Assembly: GCA_025453375.1 (NCBI GenBank)
Contig: JALOQT010000012.1
Location: 1 to 10,899, forward strand
DNA length: 10,899 bases
Source of the DNA: Phycisphaerales bacterium
GTDB taxonomy: Bacteria; Planctomycetota; Phycisphaerae; Phycisphaerales; UBA1924
Direction of reading: 5' to 3'
This document shows positions 5,672 through 10,899 of the stretch, in pieces. Position numbers and translations under genes: made by a program. Positions within the stretch are counted from its first letter, which is position 1; each line of letters starts with the position of its first letter. The notes under the pieces are model-generated. The model had not been told where the DNA came from. It ran no database searches and saw only the letters and a list, made by a program, of their open reading frames with translations.

Positions 5672-8600
5672 TTGCCCACTTCGACGCTGTATCTGATCGA
5701 CGGATATGCCCAGTTTTTCCGGGCATTTCATGCGATTCGTACGCCGATGAGTTCGCCGGTGACCAAGGAGCCGACGAATCTGACGTTTGGGTTTTTGGGG
5801 ATGATGCTCAAACTGGTGCGCGGGCAGGCGAAGATGGGCGGGCCGCCGTCGCATGTGGCGGTGGCGATTGATGTCAGTGGCGATACGGAGACGTTTCGCA
5901 GCTTCTTGTATCCGGAGTACAAGGCCAACCGGCCGCCGCCGCCGGAGGGGCTGATCCCGCAGGTGCAGCGGTGCATCAGCGTCCTGGAAGCGATGAAGGT
6001 GCCGGTGATCGGCGTGGAGGGCTTCGAGGCGGATGATGTGATCGCGACGCTGGTGACGAACATCCGCGCGGCCCATCCGGACACGCGCGTGCGCATCGTC
6101 AGCAAGGACAAGGACCTCAAGCAGCTTCTTGAGCCGGGGTGGGTCGAGTTGTATGACATTCACACCGACACGGTGATTGACGCCGCGATGCTGAAGGCCG
6201 AGACGGGGCTGGAGCCGCGGCAGGTGATCGACATGCTGGCGCTGATGGGCGACAATGTTGACAATGTGCCGGGCGTCGAGGGCGTGGGCGAGAAGACGGC
6301 CGCGGCGCTGATCGCTGAGCACGGGTCGATCGATGCGCTGCTGGCCAATGCGTCGTCGATCAAGGGCAAGCGGGGCGAGAACATTCGGGCGGCGAAGGAC
6401 CTGCTGGCGCTCTCACGCCAACTGGTGTCGCTGCGGCATGATGCGCCGGTGCGGCTGGATTTGGCCAGCGCCGCGCTGGGCAGGATCGATCTTGGCGTAC
6501 TGATTCCGATCTGCAAGGAACTGGGGTTCAATCGATATCAGGACGAGGTGAGGCAGTTGCTGGGCGAGGCGCCGGTGATGCCAGCGGGCGGCGATGGCGC
6601 GGCCACGACTGCATCGGCCCACCCCACCCCCACTGCTGGAGGCACGCGGAGCGGTGGAGGTGGTGCGGGCGGCGGGCGTGCGAGCAAGGCGGCGAAGGAC
6701 ACCGGGCCGTCACTGTTTGATTCGCCAGGCCCGCTGTTTGCCGATGCGGCGCAGGGCCAGGGCGGTGCGGGCGGCGGTGCAGTGGCGCTCAGCCAGCCGC
6801 ATAACGCTTCGTATCGCAGCGTGCGGACGAAGGCGGAGCTTGCTGAACTCGTCGCGACGCTGAAGGCTGCGGCGTGCTTCGCGTTTGACACGGAGACGAC
6901 CGGCCTCTCACCGATCGATAGCAAACTGTGCGGGCTGAGCTTCAGCACCGCGCCGGGCAGCGGGTGGTATGTGCCGGTGCGGTCGCCGGAGATGGCGACG
7001 CATCTGGACGAGGCGACGGTGCTGGCGGCGCTGCGACCAGTGCTGGAGGACCCCAGCAAGGCCAAGTGCGGGCACAACCTGAAGTTTGACATGATGGTGC
7101 TGCGGCAGGCGGGCGGCGGAGGCGGCAGGGGCGTGCGTGTCGGCGGATTCGGCGATGGCAGAGCGGCGGCGACGTGCTTTGACAGCATGGTGGCAAGCTA
7201 CTTGATCGATGCAACGCGATCGAGCCACTCGCTGGATGCGCTCTCGCTGGCGCTGCTGAATCACAGCAACATTTCGATCACGGAACTGATCGGCAGCGGC
7301 GCGGGGCAGCGGACGTTTGACACGGTGGCGGTGGAGGCGGCGACGCAGTACGCCGCGGAAGATGCGGATATGGCCCTGCGGCTGCGCGAGGCGATGCTGC
7401 CGGAACTGATGCGGTTGGGGCTGGAGGAGTTGTTTACACGCGTGGAGATGCCGCTGGTGGAGGTGCTGGCGGAATTGGAACTCAACGGCTTCACGGTTGA
7501 CGCGGCGGAACTGGATCGCCAGCGTGCGCGGCTGGCGGGGCAGATCGACGCGCTGCGTGTGCAGATCGATGATGCGTCGATGCAGGCGGTGGGGCGGACG
7601 ATCAATCCGGATAGCCCGAAGCAACTGTCGGAACTGCTGTTTGGCAAGCCAGACGCCGCGCCGGGCAGCGAGGGGCTGGGGCTCAAGCCCGTCAAGCGGA
7701 CGGCGACGGGGTTCAGCACGGATATCGAGGTGCTGGAGAAGCTGAGTGCTGATGCGAGCGTCAGCACGCCGATCCCGCAGTTGATCCTGGACTATCGCCA
7801 ACTGACGAAGCTGACGAGCACGTATCTGGTGGCGATCAAGGACGCGATCAACACGACGACCGGACGCGTGCACGCGAGCTTCAACCAGACAGTCGCGGCG
7901 ACGGGGCGGCTGTCCAGTAGCGATCCGAATCTGCAGAACATTCCGATTCGCACGGAGATCGGCCGCGAGATTCGCAAAGCGTTTGTTGCGGCGCCGGGGT
8001 GTGTGCTGATCAGTGCAGACTATTCGCAGATTGAGCTGCGCTTGCTGGCACACTTGTCGCGCGATCCGGCGCTGATCGAGGCGTTTGAGCAAGGTGCGGA
8101 CATTCACGCGGCGGTGGCGGCGCAGATTCACAATGTGCCGCTGGAGAAGGTGACCAAGGACCAGCGCAGCGGGGCGAAGATGGTCAACTTCGGGATCGTC
8201 TACGGCGTGACGCCCTATGGCCTGGCGCGAAGGCTCGGCTGCTCGACGAGCGAGGCGGAGGCGATCATCACGGGGTACAAGAAACGGTTTGCGGGGATCA
8301 CGACGTTCCTGCAGGAGTGCGTCGATCATGCCCAGCGGCATGGATATGTCGAGACGATGCTCAAGCGGCGCCGGCCGATTCCGGAGATTGACAGCACCAA
8401 TCCGTCGCGACGCGCGTTTGCCGAGCGCACGGCGATCAACACCGTCGTGCAAGGCTCCGCGGCGGACCTGATCAAACTGGCGATGATCGACCTGCACGCA
8501 CGGCGCAATGGCGAGCTGGCCGGCAGCCGGATGCTGCTGCAGATTCACGACGAACTGGTGTTTGAAAGCCCGCAGGATGATGCGACTCGCGTGCGGGAGG

Positions 8601-8689
8601 TGATCGTCTCGCGGATGGAGGCGGCGATGCGGCTGAGCGTGCCGCTGAAGGTAGATGCGACGATCAGTGCGAACTGGTTTGACGAGTAG
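5672..8689 (+). CDS. polA: DNA polymerase I
   Basis: The 1005-residue protein has all three Pol I domains and joins DNA repair and Okazaki-fragment processing in the cytoplasm. Residues 1-295 are the 5'-3' exonuclease: LIDGYAQFFRAFHA, PEYKANRPPPPEG, GFEADDVIATL, and GDNVDNVPGVEGVGEKTA with the helix-hairpin-helix. Residues 300-375 are an Ala/Gly-rich low-complexity linker. The 3'-5' exonuclease follows with all motifs kept: DTE (406-408), GHNLKFD and YAAED (Y560, D564), so proofreading should be active, unlike in Taq-type enzymes. The polymerase domain has motif A DYSQIE (783-788), motif B around KMVNFGIVYG and motif C HDE (959-961), 44 residues before the C-terminus, as in E. coli. A Gly-rich insert after the second exonuclease motif is unusual. 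The start is TTG at 5672, chosen because it directly precedes LYLIDGYAQF and has GGAG 7 bases upstream. TTG is an inefficient start codon and may keep expression low. Confidence 0.97.
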   Translation: MPTSTLYLIDGYAQFFRAFHAIRTPMSSPVTKEPTNLTFGFLGMMLKLVRGQAKMGGPPSHVAVAIDVSGDTETFRSFLYPEYKANRPPPPEGLIPQVQRCISVLEAMKVPVIGVEGFEADDVIATLVTNIRAAHPDTRVRIVSKDKDLKQLLEPGWVELYDIHTDTVIDAAMLKAETGLEPRQVIDMLALMGDNVDNVPGVEGVGEKTAAALIAEHGSIDALLANASSIKGKRGENIRAAKDLLALSRQLVSLRHDAPVRLDLASAALGRIDLGVLIPICKELGFNRYQDEVRQLLGEAPVMPAGGDGAATTASAHPTPTAGGTRSGGGGAGGGRASKAAKDTGPSLFDSPGPLFADAAQGQGGAGGGAVALSQPHNASYRSVRTKAELAELVATLKAAACFAFDTETTGLSPIDSKLCGLSFSTAPGSGWYVPVRSPEMATHLDEATVLAALRPVLEDPSKAKCGHNLKFDMMVLRQAGGGGGRGVRVGGFGDGRAAATCFDSMVASYLIDATRSSHSLDALSLALLNHSNISITELIGSGAGQRTFDTVAVEAATQYAAEDADMALRLREAMLPELMRLGLEELFTRVEMPLVEVLAELELNGFTVDAAELDRQRARLAGQIDALRVQIDDASMQAVGRTINPDSPKQLSELLFGKPDAAPGSEGLGLKPVKRTATGFSTDIEVLEKLSADASVSTPIPQLILDYRQLTKLTSTYLVAIKDAINTTTGRVHASFNQTVAATGRLSSSDPNLQNIPIRTEIGREIRKAFVAAPGCVLISADYSQIELRLLAHLSRDPALIEAFEQGADIHAAVAAQIHNVPLEKVTKDQRSGAKMVNFGIVYGVTPYGLARRLGCSTSEAEAIITGYKKRFAGITTFLQECVDHAQRHGYVETMLKRRRPIPEIDSTNPSRRAFAERTAINTVVQGSAADLIKLAMIDLHARRNGELAGSRMLLQIHDELVFESPQDDATRVREVIVSRMEAAMRLSVPLKVDATISANWFDE

Positions 8690-8725
8690 GCGCGCGGGCG
8701 GGCAGGGCACATCATGGGAGAAACC

Positions 8726-9136
8726 ATGACGGATCGCATCTCGAAGCGCATCAGAGGGTGTATGACGCCGACGATCATTCTCGCCAGTGTGCTTGCCGTG
8801 GCCGGGCTTGTGTTCATCGTGCTGGGTTGGCCGCTGATGCGCGGTCGCGTGAAGCCCAATGGGCTGTATGGCTTCCGCACGGCCACATCGCTCTCGAGCG
8901 AGGTCATCTGGTATCCAACCAATCGCCTGACGGGGCAGATCGCCTTCGCGGCCGGCTGGGTGATGCTCGCGGGGGTGGGCGTGATGGTGTGGCTGGCTGT
9001 CTCGCCGGAAGTGCTGGCGATCGTCGGCGTGGGGATCGCGCTGCTCGCGGCGTTGCTGATGGTGGTGCTTGGGCTCTCGCTGCAGAGCCGGTTGGCGGCG
9101 GCGACCGGGACCGGCTCGGCTCGCTACCAGAAGTGA
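8726..9136 (+). CDS. SdpI-family small membrane protein
   Basis: The 136-residue protein has three hydrophobic segments (about 16-34, 72-91, 95-119). Between the first and second lies a conserved-looking cytoplasmic or loop segment, [11 protein letters not shown] (42-52) followed by WYPTN (62-66); this N-x-x-Y/G-F-R-T ... W-Y-x-x-N pattern is the hallmark of the SdpI/YhfL family. Bacillus SdpI is an immunity protein against the SdpC killing peptide; most homologues have no known role, and no toxin gene is adjacent here. I chose the ATG at 8726 because GGGAG (8716-8720) is 5 bases before it; an ATG at 8714 would add four residues, and 8762 is a poorer possibility. It follows polA by 36 bases on the same strand and is probably co-transcribed. 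Its last 13 bases overlap the end of the convergent gene on the minus strand. Confidence 0.75.
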   Translation: MTDRISKRIRGCMTPTIILASVLAVAGLVFIVLGWPLMRGRVKPNGLYGFRTATSLSSEVIWYPTNRLTGQIAFAAGWVMLAGVGVMVWLAVSPEVLAIVGVGIALLAALLMVVLGLSLQSRLAAATGTGSARYQK

Positions 9137-10059
9137 AACTTCTGCGGCAGGGTGATGGTCGTTGGTCGGCTGATGCGTGACTGCTCGAAGTTGATAGCTG
9201 GCGACTCGTTATTCCAGCCCATCTGATAGGGCGGAATCGTCTGCACCGCACCATCAACGCTGAGACGATTGCCCGGCTTGAGGATGCCGAAGAAGTTCTC
9301 CGGCAGGCTCTGGGTCATGCGAGACTCGGTCGTCGCGTGCGCCGCGGCGACCCACTCACTGCCAGCGTAGTAGACGACCGTATCAGCGGCGATGACTGCA
9401 TCAGACTGATTATTGTGAATCTCAGCCAGCGCGGGCACAGCGCGGCCAGGGCGAGCGCGATAGAGCGGGGATGCCGGATTCACGCCCGTGACGATCGGGC
9501 CGCGCTGCGTCACGCCGATCACGAATGTGTAGTCGGACGTGCCTGGATCGCGATTGAGGCGATCGCGATAGATGCCATATGCCGGCGCTGTCACGGGGAT
9601 GTTGTCGTTGACTGGCACGGCCACGGGGCATTTGAGGATCGGCGTTTCCCAGCGATTCTCGGCGCCGGGTTTGGGATGCTCATTCCAGCCGTAGCCATTG
9701 ACCATCGAGTTCATGATCGATGAGCCGATGATGTGCAGATCGTCATAGCGAAGCACGATGAAGCGACCATCGCTGGGGCGACGCGAGATCGAGACATTCA
9801 CGCGCGGCATCACGCCCTTGAAGTCGTCGGCGTAGGTGATCAGGCCGATGCCAATCTGGCGAAGATTGGCCGAGCAGGCCGTCAGACGTGCCGCGTTGCG
9901 AGCGCTGGCCAGCGCAGGCAGCAGCAGCGCAACGAGGATCGCGATGATCGCGACAACCACGAGCAGTTCGATGAGCGTGAAGGCACATCGACACTCGGCT
10001 CGCTGGCGAGCACAACGTTGACACGACTGATTCGGAGAGTCCACCTGCTGCTGATTCAC
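9124..10059 (-). CDS. Pseudopilin-like protein with type IV prepilin N-terminal cleavage/methylation signal
   Basis: The 311-residue protein starts at a GTG supported by a strong AGGAG (10067-10071 on the plus strand) 7 bases upstream. After a 26-residue leader comes [24 protein letters not shown] (from F27), the type IV pilin helix, with the conserved Glu at +5 (E31). A prepilin peptidase would cut before F27; the -1 residue is Ala, not the usual Gly. The segment [21 protein letters not shown] after the helix is typical of the large planctomycete family of pseudopilins. Many relatives carry an H-X9-DG motif near the end; here DG is present (269-270) but the His is not. The leader has four cysteines (13, 16, 23, 25). 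It is expected to sit in the inner membrane or a secretion-type pseudopilus, with the C-terminal domain outside; its cargo or role is unknown. It lies 60 bases after the upstream minus-strand gene. Confidence 0.85.
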   Translation of the reverse strand: MNQQQVDSPNQSCQRCARQRAECRCAFTLIELLVVVAIIAILVALLLPALASARNAARLTACSANLRQIGIGLITYADDFKGVMPRVNVSISRRPSDGRFIVLRYDDLHIIGSSIMNSMVNGYGWNEHPKPGAENRWETPILKCPVAVPVNDNIPVTAPAYGIYRDRLNRDPGTSDYTFVIGVTQRGPIVTGVNPASPLYRARPGRAVPALAEIHNNQSDAVIAADTVVYYAGSEWVAAAHATTESRMTQSLPENFFGILKPGNRLSVDGAVQTIPPYQMGWNNESPAINFEQSRISRPTTITLPQKFHFW

Positions 10060-10066
10060 GCGGTCG

Positions 10067-10071
10067 CTCCT
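10067..10071 (-). promoter_or_regulatory. Ribosome binding site of the pseudopilin-like gene
   Basis: On the minus strand AGGAG lies 7 bases before the GTG at 10059, fixing a start that adds the cysteine-containing leader rather than a shorter one. Confidence 0.65.
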
Positions 10072-10119
10072 GAACTGGGCTGGTCGTGTCAGCGGAGCCG
10101 ATGAAATCAGCCAGATCGA

Positions 10120-10899
10120 TCAGGCATGATGGCCATCAACGTGGCCACCAGTGTGCTGATCCATGACTGCGGCCAGACACGACGGAATCGGGGGGAACTT
10201 CAACACAGAACGCCACAGAGTCATCCGTTCGCTGGGATAGCCAGCGCGGTTCATCATCCACTGCAACATGGCCGAGTGACGGGGCACACCCGCCAGCGGG
10301 GCAACCTGATCGGGCCGGCCGATCGCACTGATCGTCTCGGGCACGGGGATGGCATCGCACTGCGGCCCGCGCATGTAGGGCAGTTCGCCGTTGACCAGCG
10401 AATGCACGTTCAGTTGCAGGCCGTCGCGAATCAGGCCATCGGCGAGGACCACCTCGTGGACCACGCGCTCGCACGGGGCGGTGAGCATCATGATCATGGC
10501 ATGACGTGGCCCGCCGCGGACCGGCAGCCCGCTGATGCGCTCGGCCATGACAATGTCCACCAGCCCGCGCACGCCGACGTGCCCGGGTGCCAGTTCATCC
10601 TCGACAGTGACGCCACCGATGACTCGGCGGGAGATCAATGGCAGCGGCGAAGAAGAGAACCGCGCGACGACGCCCGGGCCATCGTGCGAGAGTGAGCCGT
10701 CACTCAACGGCTCACGCCGCGCGCCGGCCAGCGGTCCATCGGACGCGGCAGGCGTGTTTCGGCCGAGCAGCCATGCGACGTCCGACCGCGTGCGCTTGAG
10801 GCCGAAAAATCCGCGCAGCCGCAGCAGAGTCGGCCGCATGCCCGCCGGGCCTGGCAGCAGAATGTCCAGTTGATAGCACGTGGCTACTTGCAGGCCCAG
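10120..10899 (-). CDS. Unrecognised protein, C-terminal 259 residues (5' end outside window)
   Basis: The frame is open from the right edge (first visible residues LGLQVATCYQLDILLPG) to the TGA at 10122-10120. A Met at 10839 exists, but coding-like sequence continues upstream of it, so I treat the gene as partial. Codons are strongly GC-ending in this frame, as in the neighbours. I recognise no domain. Visible features are RLRGFFGLKRTRSDVAWLLG near the start of the visible part, a central stretch (GGVTVEDELAPGHVGVRGLVDIV) of alternating strands and turns, HEVVLADGLIRDGLQLNVHSLVNGE, and a C-terminal APLAGVPRHSAMLQWMM helix followed by FPPIP. The last 14 residues, MDQHTGGHVDGHHA, contain four His. 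No signal peptide can be judged without the start. It is upstream of, and probably co-transcribed with, the pseudopilin-like gene. Confidence 0.6.
   Translation of the reverse strand: MGLQVATCYQLDILLPGPAGMRPTLLRLRGFFGLKRTRSDVAWLLGRNTPAASDGPLAGARREPLSDGSLSHDGPGVVARFSSSPLPLISRRVIGGVTVEDELAPGHVGVRGLVDIVMAERISGLPVRGGPRHAMIMMLTAPCERVVHEVVLADGLIRDGLQLNVHSLVNGELPYMRGPQCDAIPVPETISAIGRPDQVAPLAGVPRHSAMLQWMMNRAGYPSERMTLWRSVLKFPPIPSCLAAVMDQHTGGHVDGHHA

Noticed and set aside
6908..8710. A 600-codon minus-strand open frame opposite polA
   Set aside because: Its Arg/His/Gln-rich sequence mirrors the polA codons and contains no recognisable motif; polA on the other strand has every expected motif.
8726..9136. 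SdpI-family gene as part of a toxin-immunity system
   Set aside because: No SdpC-like peptide gene or SdpR-like regulator is adjacent; the neighbour is polA, so a toxin-immunity role is not supported here.
1..10899. CRISPR arrays, tRNA or rRNA genes, integrase or attachment sites
   Set aside because: No regularly spaced repeats, no tRNA-like T-arm sequence and no rRNA core sequence were found on either strand by eye.

Overview
The window reads as chromosomal, GC-rich DNA (roughly 60-65% GC by eye) from a Gram-negative-type bacterium. I infer a member of the Planctomycetota, possibly the Phycisphaerae. The reasons are the combination of an LptD-like outer-membrane protein, a small soluble Hanks-type kinase, a non-canonical GlmU-like left-handed beta-helix protein of the Bacteroidetes/Planctomycetes type, and a pseudopilin-like protein starting its hydrophobic helix with [14 protein letters not shown]. 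The taxonomic placement is inference only; no rRNA or tRNA gene is visible.

Layout, plus strand: the 3' part of an LptD-like gene (1-1814); a membrane-anchored peptidoglycan amidase of the PGRP/AmiD fold (1995-2675) closed by a textbook intrinsic terminator (2723-2751); a 400-base gene-free region whose second half looks like a structured mRNA leader; a Ser/Thr protein kinase (3160-4050); a short tandem repeat and a REP-like palindrome (4051-4172); a GlmU-like nucleotidyltransferase/acetyltransferase homologue (4228-5511); a 160-base spacer carrying a perfect 19-bp inverted repeat whose right arm contains the ribosome binding site of the next gene; DNA polymerase I, polA (5672-8689); and a small SdpI-family membrane protein (8726-9136). 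Minus strand: a pseudopilin-like protein (10059-9124) that converges on and overlaps the SdpI gene, preceded by an unrecognised gene running off the right edge (10899-10120).

Functionally this is mainly housekeeping and envelope content: outer-membrane biogenesis (LptD), peptidoglycan turnover (amidase), sugar-nucleotide supply for envelope polymers (GlmU-like), replication and repair (PolA), one signalling kinase and a surface/pilin-like protein. I see no CRISPR array, transposase, integrase, toxin-antitoxin pair or defence cluster. The least ordinary signals are non-coding: the inverted repeat able to mask the polA ribosome binding site, with a possible 15-codon upstream reading frame covering its left arm, and the series of hairpins upstream of the kinase. 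In proteins, the amidase lacks the usual second zinc-binding histidine and the pseudopilin has a four-cysteine leader.
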